Shown: positions 44,574-54,602, counted from the first letter of the stretch. The stretch is 64,000 nt of DNA from 66-474 sp040388785 (GCA_040388785.1 JAZKBD010000001.1:30497-94496), one strand, 5' to 3'. Translations and numbers: made by a program. Notes: a model not told the origin generated them from the sequence alone.

Positions 44574-45053
44574 TCAGGCCGCGGCAGCCAGTGCACGGAC
44601 GACCAGGTTTTCGATGGCACCGAGATCGGGAATCCAGGCCGATTCATCGTGCACGCGCACCTGCTCGCGCACGCCGGCGGGCGCGGCACCCGCGCCTTCA
44701 TCTGGCATCAACAGCTCTTCCGAGACGAGCGTCAGGCGTGGAAAACCCTGGCAGAGGACGCCCAAATACGGCAATCGCGCGTGTCCGTTCAAGGCCTTCA
44801 GGATCGCGACGCGGGTATTGTCGGTGGACTCGTGTTCGACAACGCCGGTGAGCACCGAAAACGCCAGCACCGGTAACCCCCAGCCGCGCCACGCCAACCG
44901 GCCCAGCAACCATGCCGGCGCGTCGGCAATCGCCGACGGCTGCGCGTAGGTGATCAATTCGGCCATGGTGGTGTTGGGCACGAGGACACGGCCGCCCGTC
45001 ACCGGCAGCATGACGCCGCGGATTTCACGCGGCAGGGCTTGGGCTGCGCTCAT
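44574..45053 (-). CDS. chpC: CheW-like chemotaxis adaptor ChpC
   Basis: A 159-residue single CheW domain. It starts IRGVMLPVTGGRVLVPNTTMAE, a divergent form of the CheW first strand, with GWGLPVLAFSVLTG and RLPYLGVLCQGFPRL in the middle. It is the last gene of the pil-chp operon and overlaps chpB by 4 bp (ATGA). Its homologue in Pseudomonas is an accessory coupling protein between receptors and the ChpA kinase. Confidence 0.85.
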   Translation of the reverse strand: MSAAQALPREIRGVMLPVTGGRVLVPNTTMAELITYAQPSAIADAPAWLLGRLAWRGWGLPVLAFSVLTGVVEHESTDNTRVAILKALNGHARLPYLGVLCQGFPRLTLVSEELLMPDEGAGAAPAGVREQVRVHDESAWIPDLGAIENLVVRALAAAA

Positions 45054-46242
45054 GCGCGTTCTCCCTCGGATTTCGCGGGCGACGGCTGCGCGTCGCCGGA
45101 CGCCCTGCCCTTGTCGCCGCCGACATCGTGCATCCAGCGCTCGATGGGTTCCGAATTCGAGGCAACGGACAGGACGGTTTCCACCGGCACCAATTCCAGC
45201 CCCGCGAAATCGATCGAGAGCGCGGGCGAGGCTTGCTCGTCACGCTTCGGACTCGGGGCCGGCGCAACGGAAATTTCCGGATCGACCAATTGCCAGTCGT
45301 CCAGCGAAGGCAACGCCTTCAGTACGTCGGCGTCGTCGTTGGACAGCGCAGGTTCCGAAGCGCCGTCAGGCGCCAATGCGATGGGTTCCGGCTCGATCGG
45401 CGGAAGTTCGATCGCGGCAACGTTGCCGCCGTCGACTTCGCGCCAGACTTCGGGGGATTTCGGCTCGGGCTCGCCTTCTGCGGCCGCCAGACGCGCGTCG
45501 ATCATCGCGGNNNNNNNNNNTCGGTATCGACATCGAGTGAACCGGTATCGTGGTGTTCGGAATGCGTGTCCGGCATCGGCAACATGTCCACCGCGCTCGC
45601 GTCCGGTGGTGTTTCCGTTCCGAACTCCGCGATGGCGTGCAAGGACTCCGTGCTCCCGAAGTTGGCCATCAGGGGAACCGGCACCATCGTTTCATCGATA
45701 TCTGCGCGGCCTTCCAGGTGTTCCTGCAGCGCGCCGAAGTCCGCCGTCATCGATTCGATTTCGGCAGGTGACAGCGGCCGCTCCACGACCCGCAGCGCTT
45801 CAGCCGCGGCGGGTGTTGCGTTTTCCGGCAGGCCTTCGGCAGCGGACACGGCTTCGGCAATGACGGGCGCTGCCGGCGCGACGATCGGCCGCGGCGGGTC
45901 GAAATCGCTGCTGCCGCTCAACTTGGCGGTCAGGTGGCGCAACCAGCGCGCCTGCGCCCAGCCTTCGAGCTTGCTGGAGATTTCGGGGTCGTTGAAGACC
46001 ACCGCGACGCCCGTGTCCTGCAGCCGCGCTTCAACGCTGTCCAGCGAGTCGCAATCGTCCAGGTTCACCAGCGCAGCGGTAGCCTGTGCCCCGGTGACGC
46101 GCGCAACATCGAAATCCGCGGCCGCCGTTTCATAGACGATCTCGACCTGGCTGGCCACCGCGTCGCGTAGATGGCTTGCGGAATCCGCATCGCCGAACAC
46201 CAGCGCCACGCGTGGTCGTGCGGGAATCTTCTGGTCAAGCAC
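45050..46242 (-). CDS. chpB: ChpB/CheB-like protein, interrupted by assembly gap
   Basis: This gene spans a run of Ns. The N-terminal part (GTG at 46242 to the gap, about 240 residues) starts LDQKIPARPRVALVFGDADS and looks like the receiver-like N-terminal domain of Lysobacterales CheB proteins. The part after the gap (about 150 residues) is acidic and Pro-rich and ends ERWMHDVGGDKGR and a charged tail. The frames on either side differ unless the missing length is 2 modulo 3, so ten Ns is not the true size. The methylesterase catalytic motifs are not visible and probably lie in the gap. It overlaps chpA by 8 bp and chpC by 4 bp. Confidence 0.7.
45511..45520. other. assembly gap (10 Ns)
   Basis: Ten undetermined bases inside chpB. 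The frame mismatch across them shows the real gap is of different length, probably hundreds of bases. Confidence 0.99.
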
Positions 46243-49200
46243 GCCGGGCCTCCAGGATCTCGCTGACGTTGTGCAGCAGGTCGGCTTCGCTGTACGGCTT
46301 GCCGAGGTAGCGATCCACGCCGATTTCGAAGGCGCGCTGGCGATGCTTTTCGCCCGTACGCGAGGTGATCATGATGATCGGCACGTGACGGAAGCGCACG
46401 TCATTCTTCATGTGCGTGGCCAGCTCGAAGCCGTCCATCCGCGGCATCTCGATGTCGAGCAGCATGACGTCGGGCACGCATTCCTGGAGTTTTTCCAGCG
46501 CATCCACGCCGTCCTTCGCGGTGATGACCTCGAGTTGCTCGCGTTCGAGCACGCGGGTCGTCACCTTGCGCATCGTGATCGAATCGTCCACCACCATCAC
46601 GACGCGCGGGCCTTCCGACTCCGTTCGCACGATCGCGACGGGGGCTTCGGGCCTTTCCACTGTTTCTGCCGCGAGCGTGGCGGCCGCCTGTTTGGCTTCG
46701 AAATGGCGCACCAGCGGTGCGAGATCGAGGATGAGCATCACCGAGCCGTCGCCCAGGATGGTGGCGCCGAACATGCCGGGCACGTTGCTGATCTGGGGAC
46801 TGATCGGCTTCACCACGATTTCACGCGAACCGATCACCGTATCGATGCGGATGGCGGCACGCAGGTTGCCCGCGCGCACCATCAGCAGTGGCAATTGGCC
46901 GGAGCCCTCTTCCGGAATATTCGCCGCGCCGAAGCCCAGCAATTCGGAGAGGTCGTGCAGGGCGTAGTCCTCGCCTGCGTAGCTGACGTTGCGCTCGCCG
47001 GAAGCCAGCCGCTCGGCCATTTCCTGGCGGCGGATGCGCGAGACCGCCTGCACCGACGTCATCGGGATCGCGAAGGTGGTCTCGCCCGCACGCACCGTGA
47101 TCGCCTGCGTGACGGCCAGCGTGAACGGCAGGCGGATGTTGAACGTGGTACCGCGGCCGCGTTCGGACTCGATCACCAGCGAACCGCCAAGCTGGCGGAT
47201 CTCGTTGGCCACCACGTCCATGCCGACGCCGCGGCCGGACAACTGGCTGACTTCGCTGGCGGTGGAGAAGCCGGTCTGCAGCACGAAATTGAACAGCTCG
47301 CCGTCGGAAACCGGAACGTCCGGATTCAACAGGCCGCGCTCGATCGCCTTCGCGCGGATCGCATCGCGATCGAAGCCGGCACCATCGTCGGACACGCGCA
47401 CCAGCACTTCGGTGCCTTGGCGGCCAACCTCGATGGTGACGGTGCCTTCCATCGGCTTGCCATGCGCGACGCGCTCGGCCGGTGCCTCGATGCCATGCGT
47501 CAAGGCGTTGCGCAGCATGTGCTCGAATGGCGCCTTCATGCGCTCCAGCACGCTGCGGTCCATTTCGCCCTGCGCACCTTCGACGCGCAACTGCGCGCGC
47601 TTGCCGAGTTCGTCGGCGGCACCGCGCAAGGTGCGGCGCAGGTTCGGCACCATCGATTCGAACGGCACCATGCGCGTGCGCATCAGGCCGTCCTGCAAGT
47701 CGGAGTTGACGCGCGACTGCTGCAGCAACAGCGTTTCCGACTGGCGTGTCTGGTCGTCCAGGATGTCCTGGATCGACGCCAGGTCGGACACCGATTCGGC
47801 CAGCGCGCGCGAGTACTGCTGCAGGTTCGAGAAGCGGTCGAGTTCGAGCGGATCGAACGTCGCGCCTTCGCCGGCTTCGTTCTCGCGCTGGTAGCGCGAC
47901 AGGATCTGGGTTTCGGTTTCGATTTCGAGCTTGCGCAATTGTTCGCGCAGGCGCAACACGGTCTGGTTCAGCTCCACCAGGTTGAAGCGGAAGTTGCCGA
48001 CCTGCTGTTCCAGGCGCGCGCGATAGATCGATGCTTCGCCCGCGGCGTTGACCAGTGAATCGAGCAGGTCGGAACGCACGCGGATCATCTCCGCGGCCGC
48101 ATGCACCTCGGTTTCGACCAGTTGCGGCGCTTCGCGCGGCGCGGGCGCAGGCGCGGCGGCTTCGGCCGGCTGCTGTGTCTTCTCCGCAGGCGCCGCAGGC
48201 TCGCCGCCGGCAACGAGGGGGCGCCCGTCCGCCAAGGCGTTGAACCGCTCGATGGCATTGACCGGGGCCGCCACGGCGCGGCCTTGGCGGATGCGCTCGA
48301 CCATGTCGTGCAGGCGATCGAAGCCACGCTCCAGCGAATCCACCTCGACGGGCTCGAGTGCGCGCTTGTAGTCGACGATTTTTTCGAGCAGGGTTTCCAT
48401 CGCGTGCGCAAGGTCGCCCACGGATGCGATGCCGACGACGCGCGCGCCGCCCTTGAGGGTGTGCAGGTTGCGCTGCAGCGAGCGCACTGCCTCGATGTCG
48501 CCGGGTGCAGCACGCAACGAGGTCAAGGCATGATCACTGGAATCCAGCAGCTCGCCGCCTTCTTCGGTGAAGAGTTCGACCAGTTCGGGATCGAGGCCCG
48601 GGATGTCCAAGTCACCTTCCGGCTGTGCATCGTCCGGGAATGGCGGCAGTGCCGAAGCGGCGATTTCCTTCTCGGCTTTCGCACGTGCGATCGCGAGACG
48701 TTCCTGCTCGGCGCGCTCTGCGGCGATGCGTTCGCGCTCGGCCTGCTCGGCGGCGATCCGGTCGCGTTCGGCTTGTTCTGCCGCAAGGCGCGCTCGTTCC
48801 GCCTGTTCCGCGGCGACGCGTTCGCGTTCGGCCTGCTCGGCCGCCAACCGATCCTGTTCCGCTTTTTCCGCAGCGATACGTTCCTGTTCTGCCTGTTCGG
48901 CAGCAATGCGTTCCTGTTCGGCCTGCTCGGCAGCGATGCGCTCCTGCTCGGCCTGTTCCGCGGCAACACGTTCGCGCTCGGCCTGTTCGGCCGCGACGCG
49001 TTCCTGTTCGGCTTGTTCCGCGGCAGCGCGCTCGCGCTCAGCCTGCTCAGCGGCGATGCGCTCCTGCTCGGCTTGTTCTGCGGCAAGACGTTCGTGTTCG
49101 ACTTGTTCGGCGAGGCGTTGCTGTTCCGCCTGTTCGGCCGCGATGCGTTCGCGCTCGGCCTGCTCCGCCGCAAGCCGCGCCTGTTCCGCCTGCTCGGCTG

Positions 49201-52200
49201 CGGCGCGTTCCTGTTCGGCACGCTCTGCCGCCAGCCGCTCCTGTTCCGCCTGCTCGGCGGCAACACGTTCCTGTTCGGCGTGTTCGGCCGCTTCGCGTGC
49301 GGCGAGCGCGGTGGCATCGTCTTCGGTGGGCAGGGTGGAGGCCGATTCCAGGCCCACGGCTGCGACACCGGAATCTTCGGCTGCTTCCTCGAATTGCGCG
49401 GCGGCTGGCGCGCGGCTCTCCACGGCATGCCTCGCGCTGCCCAGCGGCGACGCTTCGGGCCAGCGATTGCGCAAGGCTTCCAGACGTTCGGTCAAGGCCG
49501 TGGTGTCGGGCACGTCCGGAACCGGCGCATCGAACTGCGCCATCACGTGCTCGGTCAGCGCGATCGCGTCGCGCAGTGCATCGCAGCCCTCGCGATCGAG
49601 CGCCGCGTCGGCGCTGCGCACGCGACGGATCCAGACTTCCAGCGGCGCCAGCATCGTTGCCAGCGATTCGACGCCGACCATCGCGATGGCGCCATGCAAC
49701 GTGTGCACCGAACGCACCAGCTCGTCATCGGCGGCGGCGTCGAACGCCGCATCACGCGCGAGGTAAGCGCGCATGCCGTCGAGATGCTGGCCGACTTCGG
49801 TGCGCAAGACGTCGAGCAGGATCGGATCGACAACCGGAAGGCCGGAGACGGGCGAGGTAATGATCGGTTCCAGCAGTGCCGGGGCAACCGCTTCGGATGT
49901 CTGTTCGGGTTCTGCCGGCGCAACCCAGCGGCGCACCTGGCGCACGACCTTGCGGTAACCCTGCGCAAGATCCTCCACCCGCGCCGGCTGCCCGGCCGCG
50001 AGCTTGTCGGCGGTCTGCATGATCGCGTCGAGCGGCGGATCGATGGTCGCGCTCGCGCCCTGCAGACCGGAATGCAATTTCGGCAGCGCCGCCACGGCCG
50101 TGTCGACCAGCGCCTGCACGTTCGCATCGGGCTTGATGGTCTGGTCGAGCACGCGGTTGAGCATGTTCTCGACTTTCCAGCTGAATTCACCCAGCGCCGC
50201 GGCGCCCACCAATCGCCCGGAACCCTTGAGCGTGTGGAAGGAACGCCGCACGTTCTTCAGCGCGTCGAGATCGTCCGGATTGGATCTCCACGCCGGCAGG
50301 TTGACGTTGATGTTGGCGATTTCCTCGCCGACTTCCTCGACGAAAACTTCGCGGATTTCCTCATCGATGCCGGCAGCATCCTGGAACGAAGTGTCCACCG
50401 GCGTGCCTTCGCCGGCGATCGGTTCCAGAACCTCTTCTTCGACGTCGATCCACTTGCCTGGACCCACACCCGGGATAGCGAATGTTTCGACAACCGGCGG
50501 CGCAGCTTGCGCCAACGCGACGGATACCGCGGGTTCGACGGGTGCAACCGCGGCCGCTTCCACAAGTTCCGGCAACACCGTCCCTGCCTGCTGCAGCGCA
50601 TGCGCCGGCGGCTCGGCGGTTTCCACAGGGTGCGCCGGTTCGCGGCGCGCGGGCACCGGCCAGTAACGCAGAAGCTCGAGACTGTGACGGGCACTTTCGA
50701 GAATGCGGCTGTCGCTGGTGTTGGCGTCGTGACCGAGTTCGAGGTAGTACTCGACGCCCGCGATGGCGTCGGCAAGCTGGTCCATGTCATCGACGGTGGG
50801 AACCCGGCGGTCGCCGACCAGTTCGTTGCCGATGTAGCGGTCGATGCCCTCGACCAGCTCCGCGGGCCGCTCCAGGTTGAGGATGCGCAACGCGCCGCCG
50901 ACTTCGGTCAGCAGGCGCGGCACTTCGGCCAGTTGATCGTGCGACCACGACGACTCGATGAATGCGGTGATGTGTTCCTTGACCTTGCCGAGGTTGGCGC
51001 CGGCTTCGTGCATCAGCGCGCGCATGATCTTGCGCGCTTCGCTGCGCGGCAGGGCGTCGTCCGCCTGACTGTCGGCGCCGAGGTGTTCGATGTGTTCGTC
51101 CAGCGACGCATCGACGTACAGCAGCGCGCTGGCGACGTCGAGGATCGTTTCCGGTTTGGCTTCGCGCTTGCCGTCGATCATCCCGACGATGATCTGCCGC
51201 TGCTCGCCGATCATCCTGGCCGGGGATTCGAGCCCCAACATGCCCAGCGTATCGCCGATCCGGTGCAGCACTTCGACCTGCGGCGCAAGCTGCTGCGGGT
51301 TGCGGTCTTCGCGGCGCAGGAAGATGTCGAGACCTTCCTTGACGCGCAAGAGATCTTCGCGGACGGCCTTGGCGACGGTATCCAGCAACGCGCGGTTGCG
51401 TCCGGACATCGCCGCGCGCGCGCGGTCGAGCTCGGCTTCGGTCGGCACCATCCGGTCCAGTGCAAAGCATTGCGAAATGGCTTCGCCGCGGCCCGGGCCG
51501 GGCGCGGCCTGGGCGATGTAATACAAAAGCGTGCGCGTGAGTTCGCGCGCATCCTCGTCGCCGCACACTTCCTCGCCCTCGTCCTGCATGTGGCGGATGG
51601 TGCGGTCGAGATGCCCGAACTGGTGCCGCAAGCTCGAGAGATGATGATCCAGCCGGCCCTGCTGCAGGGTTTCCAGCACGCCGCCCGCGATCCACCACAG
51701 GCGCCGCGCGGATTCGGCATGGCACACGGCACGCAACTCGTCCATGCAGTCGCGCATTTCCGCAAAGTTCGGCTGCTTGCCCTGCGTCCACGCCAGCAAC
51801 TGCACCTGGAAGCGCGCACGGATCTGGGTGACGCGCTGGCGCAGGTCCGCGAACGGATACGCCGCGCGCGCGCCGGCCGCGTCGGGCGGCAGCGGATGAT
51901 CGAGATCGGGATGGAACAGTACACGCTGGTCGGCCGGTTCCTCGCCGTACGCATCGCGCAATTCGTTGAGCAGCGGCAGCAGGACGATCGGAATGTCCTT
52001 GTGGCCGCTTTCGATCAGGTCGAGGTAATCGGGCAACTGCACCAGGCCGCGCATCAACGCGCCCATGGCCTCTTCGCGATCGGCGACTTTTCCGTCGAGC
52101 ACCGCCTGCGCGAGATGCTCCATTTCCTGATCGAGTTCGGCGGCGCCGTACAGTTCGACGATGCGCAGCGTGCCGAGCACCTGGTGCAGCAGGCCGACGC

Positions 52201-52441
52201 AACTCTGCATCGCGCGCACGTCGTCCGCGTTTTCGGCGAACGCCTCGAGTGCCTGGCGCGCCTCCGACAGCAGTTCATCGATCTGCGGCTTGACCCAGCC
52301 CAGGGTCGAGAAGTCGATGTGTTCTTCAAGTCGCATCACCGGTTTCCGGTCAGAACCGCCCGCCGCGTACCCTGCGGGCGCGTCCGCAGCCACACCGGGA
52401 GAACCGGTTGCCGTGGATACCATGTCGTCGCCCGCGATCAT
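46235..52441 (-). CDS. chpA: hybrid chemotaxis histidine kinase ChpA (PilL)
   Basis: A 2068-residue kinase of the Pil-Chp pathway controlling twitching. The N-terminal third contains FimL-like helical domains without phospho-histidines. Three Hpt domains with the conserved histidine follow: H736 (FHTLKGSGRL), H913 (VHTLHGAIAM) and H1327 (LHTLKGGARVV). Between the second and third lies a 199-residue tandem repeat. The CheA core has an N-box (MLRNALTHGIE, about 1643), G boxes (SDDGAGFD, SGRGVGMDVV, about 1737) and a CheW-like domain. The C-terminal receiver has D1996 in LLDIEMPRMDG. It starts at 52441 with GGGAAG upstream. Confidence 0.95.
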   Translation of the reverse strand: MIAGDDMVSTATGSPGVAADAPAGYAAGGSDRKPVMRLEEHIDFSTLGWVKPQIDELLSEARQALEAFAENADDVRAMQSCVGLLHQVLGTLRIVELYGAAELDQEMEHLAQAVLDGKVADREEAMGALMRGLVQLPDYLDLIESGHKDIPIVLLPLLNELRDAYGEEPADQRVLFHPDLDHPLPPDAAGARAAYPFADLRQRVTQIRARFQVQLLAWTQGKQPNFAEMRDCMDELRAVCHAESARRLWWIAGGVLETLQQGRLDHHLSSLRHQFGHLDRTIRHMQDEGEEVCGDEDARELTRTLLYYIAQAAPGPGRGEAISQCFALDRMVPTEAELDRARAAMSGRNRALLDTVAKAVREDLLRVKEGLDIFLRREDRNPQQLAPQVEVLHRIGDTLGMLGLESPARMIGEQRQIIVGMIDGKREAKPETILDVASALLYVDASLDEHIEHLGADSQADDALPRSEARKIMRALMHEAGANLGKVKEHITAFIESSWSHDQLAEVPRLLTEVGGALRILNLERPAELVEGIDRYIGNELVGDRRVPTVDDMDQLADAIAGVEYYLELGHDANTSDSRILESARHSLELLRYWPVPARREPAHPVETAEPPAHALQQAGTVLPELVEAAAVAPVEPAVSVALAQAAPPVVETFAIPGVGPGKWIDVEEEVLEPIAGEGTPVDTSFQDAAGIDEEIREVFVEEVGEEIANINVNLPAWRSNPDDLDALKNVRRSFHTLKGSGRLVGAAALGEFSWKVENMLNRVLDQTIKPDANVQALVDTAVAALPKLHSGLQGASATIDPPLDAIMQTADKLAAGQPARVEDLAQGYRKVVRQVRRWVAPAEPEQTSEAVAPALLEPIITSPVSGLPVVDPILLDVLRTEVGQHLDGMRAYLARDAAFDAAADDELVRSVHTLHGAIAMVGVESLATMLAPLEVWIRRVRSADAALDREGCDALRDAIALTEHVMAQFDAPVPDVPDTTALTERLEALRNRWPEASPLGSARHAVESRAPAAAQFEEAAEDSGVAAVGLESASTLPTEDDATALAAREAAEHAEQERVAAEQAEQERLAAERAEQERAAAEQAEQARLAAEQAERERIAAEQAEQQRLAEQVEHERLAAEQAEQERIAAEQAERERAAAEQAEQERVAAEQAERERVAAEQAEQERIAAEQAEQERIAAEQAEQERIAAEKAEQDRLAAEQAERERVAAEQAERARLAAEQAERDRIAAEQAERERIAAERAEQERLAIARAKAEKEIAASALPPFPDDAQPEGDLDIPGLDPELVELFTEEGGELLDSSDHALTSLRAAPGDIEAVRSLQRNLHTLKGGARVVGIASVGDLAHAMETLLEKIVDYKRALEPVEVDSLERGFDRLHDMVERIRQGRAVAAPVNAIERFNALADGRPLVAGGEPAAPAEKTQQPAEAAAPAPAPREAPQLVETEVHAAAEMIRVRSDLLDSLVNAAGEASIYRARLEQQVGNFRFNLVELNQTVLRLREQLRKLEIETETQILSRYQRENEAGEGATFDPLELDRFSNLQQYSRALAESVSDLASIQDILDDQTRQSETLLLQQSRVNSDLQDGLMRTRMVPFESMVPNLRRTLRGAADELGKRAQLRVEGAQGEMDRSVLERMKAPFEHMLRNALTHGIEAPAERVAHGKPMEGTVTIEVGRQGTEVLVRVSDDGAGFDRDAIRAKAIERGLLNPDVPVSDGELFNFVLQTGFSTASEVSQLSGRGVGMDVVANEIRQLGGSLVIESERGRGTTFNIRLPFTLAVTQAITVRAGETTFAIPMTSVQAVSRIRRQEMAERLASGERNVSYAGEDYALHDLSELLGFGAANIPEEGSGQLPLLMVRAGNLRAAIRIDTVIGSREIVVKPISPQISNVPGMFGATILGDGSVMLILDLAPLVRHFEAKQAAATLAAETVERPEAPVAIVRTESEGPRVVMVVDDSITMRKVTTRVLEREQLEVITAKDGVDALEKLQECVPDVMLLDIEMPRMDGFELATHMKNDVRFRHVPIIMITSRTGEKHRQRAFEIGVDRYLGKPYSEADLLHNVSEILEARRA
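48695..49291. repeat. 30-bp tandem repeat (about 20 units) inside chpA
   Basis: The stretch encodes residues 1051-1249 of ChpA as 20 units of the consensus AAEQAEQERx, where x is V, I, L or A. One unit is 9 residues, giving 19 x 30 + 27 = 597 bp exactly. The pattern predicts a single long charged helix or coiled coil, comparable to TolA domain II. It is coding, in frame and imperfect, so it is not a CRISPR array. Confidence 0.95.
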
Positions 52442-52455
52442 GAGTCTTCCCGCCG

Positions 52456-54456
52456 TCAGGCCGGCAGCTTGAAGTCAGCAACGGATCGACGCAATTCCTG
52501 CGCGAGTTGCGCAAGGTTGCCGATCGATTCGGCCGTCTGGTTGGCGCCCACCGAGGTCTGCGCCGTGATCTGCTGAATCGAGCTCATCGTCGACGAGATG
52601 TTGGTGGCGGCCGCGGACTGCTGCTTCGCGGCGCTGGAGATGCCCTGAATCAGGCCGGCGAGGTTGTTCGACACCTTTTCGATTTCGCCCAGCGCGGTGC
52701 CGGCGTCTTCGGCCAGGCGCGCACCGTTCACCACCTGCGTGGTGGTCTGCTCCATCGAACTGACCGCCTCGTTGGTGTCGGTCTGAATCGTCTGCACCAG
52801 CGTCTCGATTCGCTTGGTCGCGCCGGTCGCGCGTTCCGCCAGTCGCTGCACTTCGTCCGCGACCACCGCGAAACCGCGGCCCGCCTCGCCCGCCGATGCG
52901 GCCTGAATGGCTGCGTTCAGCGCCAGAATGTTGGTCTGCTCGGCGATGTCGTTGATGAGTTCGACGATCGAGCCGATTTCCTGCGAGGATTCGCCGAGGC
53001 GCTTGATGCGTTTCGATGTTTCCTGGATCTGCTCGCGGATCGAATCCATGCCGCTGATCGTCTGGCGCACGATCTGCGCACCATTCGAAGCGATCTGCAC
53101 CGAGCGCTGCGCCACTTCCGCCGAGTCGGCGGAATTCTTCGACACCTGGTCGATGGACACCGCCATTTCGTTGATCTTCGACGAAGCAGAGGTGATCTGC
53201 TCGGCCTGCTGGTTGGCGGCGTCCGCCAGATGCTTGGCGGTGGCCTGCGTTTCCTGGGCGGCCGACGATACCCGCACGGCCGTCTCGTTGATGGTGGTCA
53301 CCAGTGAGCGCAGCGCCTCGACCGCGAAGTTCACCGAGTCCGCGATCGCGCCGGTGATGTCCTCGGTCACGGTCGCCTTCACCGTCAAATCGCCTTCGGC
53401 GAGCGTGCCCATTTCGTCGAGCAAGCGCATGATGGCTTGCTGGTTGCGTTCGTTGAGCTTGCGGCTTTCGGACGCGCGCTTGCGCTCGGCACCGATGAAG
53501 CTGAAAGCCAGCACCACCGCGAACACCACCGCCACCACGGCACCCAACAGGCCCCACCACACGTTCGGGAACGGCCGCGTCTGCGGCAGCTTGCCGAGCG
53601 CGTTGGAAACGCTGTTGGCCTTCAGCAACACGTCCTGCGAATCCACCGAAGCCTGCGTGGCCGCAGTCTTCACCGTCACCAGCGTCGGCGCAGCGGCGAT
53701 CACCTTCTGCACCGGTGCTTCGAGGCCGGCCCACGATTTCTGCACGCCGGCGAGGATCTTGGCGGCCTCGCCCGACGAATCGTCGGAAAGCTGCTTCAGC
53801 GTCGCCCCGTAGTTGGTGGAGTCCAGCGCCAGCCCGTTGGCAGCGGATGCGGAATCGGCGCCACCCTGCAACACGTCACCCACGCGGCGGATCAGGCGGT
53901 CGCCCGAGACCAGCAGTTGCGAAGCGGTGTAGATCTGCGAGGACGAACCTTTCGATTGCAGGATGCTGATGACCTGGTTGATCTTGGAGTTGAGGTCCGG
54001 CATTTGCTGGTTGAACGCCGCGGCCTGCGCGGCCGAATCCAGCACCGCATCCTTGTTGGCTTCGATACTGCCGAGGTCCTTGCTCAACTGGTCCCACGAT
54101 TTCGAGAGCGCGCCCATCGGGTCGCGCACGCCGATCGCGTCGCCGTAAGCTGGCAAGCCCGTCGCGGGATCGCCGGCGTTCAAGTGCTGCACCGCCGCCG
54201 CGATCGTGGCGCGGGTGCTGCTGAGTTCCTTGAAGGCGTCGATGTTGCCGTTGGCCGATTGCAGGGCGAAGTTCGCAACCTGCTGCGAGTTCACCTGGAT
54301 CTGCGTGGTGAGCTGCGCGGCCGAACGGTCCTGGCTGTCGTGCCGGTTCAGCAGGAAGAAGTCCACCGCGGCCAGCACGATGGCGGCCAGCAGGATGACG
54401 ATAAGAATGGTCTGCGGGGACGTGCCCTTGCGGACCGCACCGGAATTCGCGCTCAT
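52456..54456 (-). CDS. pilJ: type IV pilus methyl-accepting chemotaxis protein PilJ
   Basis: A 666-residue receptor. TM1 is about 17-36 (ILIVILLAAIVLAAVDFFLL), and a periplasmic region of about 255 residues with two PilJ-type domains follows. TM2 is WWGLLGAVVAVVFAVVLAFSF, then HAMP, and the signalling hairpin with the tip IAEQTNILALNAAIQAASAG. It transmits pilus or surface signals to ChpA. The ATG at 54456 has GAGG eight to nine bases upstream; a GTG three codons earlier is possible. It is followed 14 bp later by chpA, with no pilK (CheR) gene between. Confidence 0.95.
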   Translation of the reverse strand: MSANSGAVRKGTSPQTILIVILLAAIVLAAVDFFLLNRHDSQDRSAAQLTTQIQVNSQQVANFALQSANGNIDAFKELSSTRATIAAAVQHLNAGDPATGLPAYGDAIGVRDPMGALSKSWDQLSKDLGSIEANKDAVLDSAAQAAAFNQQMPDLNSKINQVISILQSKGSSSQIYTASQLLVSGDRLIRRVGDVLQGGADSASAANGLALDSTNYGATLKQLSDDSSGEAAKILAGVQKSWAGLEAPVQKVIAAAPTLVTVKTAATQASVDSQDVLLKANSVSNALGKLPQTRPFPNVWWGLLGAVVAVVFAVVLAFSFIGAERKRASESRKLNERNQQAIMRLLDEMGTLAEGDLTVKATVTEDITGAIADSVNFAVEALRSLVTTINETAVRVSSAAQETQATAKHLADAANQQAEQITSASSKINEMAVSIDQVSKNSADSAEVAQRSVQIASNGAQIVRQTISGMDSIREQIQETSKRIKRLGESSQEIGSIVELINDIAEQTNILALNAAIQAASAGEAGRGFAVVADEVQRLAERATGATKRIETLVQTIQTDTNEAVSSMEQTTTQVVNGARLAEDAGTALGEIEKVSNNLAGLIQGISSAAKQQSAAATNISSTMSSIQQITAQTSVGANQTAESIGNLAQLAQELRRSVADFKLPA

Positions 54457-54490
54457 GATTGCCACCTCGTTGCCATATCCGCAGTTGATT

Positions 54491-54593
54491 CGGAGCGGTT
54501 GTTGTTGAAAGTCGGGACAGGAATGTCCGTTCTGGTATTCATCGTCTGCAACCTCTCCGATACCCCAAAGAAACCGCGATCACGGACGATCGC
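54491..54593 (+). repeat. dispersed intergenic repeat, copy C
   Basis: Plus-strand copy starting CGGAGCGGTTGTTGTTGAA, followed by AAAGTCGGGACAGGAATGTC and CCGTTCTGG, and ending GCGATCACGGACGATCGC. It lies between the pilI stop and the pilJ start, antisense to the operon. Confidence 0.7.
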
Positions 54594-54602
54594 GTGTAAC
54601 CC

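Noticed and set aside
48695..49291. Possible CRISPR array (regular 30-bp repeats)
   Set aside because: Units are contiguous without spacers, imperfect, and in frame with ChpA; no cas genes nearby.
48567..49766. Repetitive Ser/Cys/Ala-rich frames in the chpA repeat
   Set aside because: They arise from translating the 30-bp repeat in other frames.
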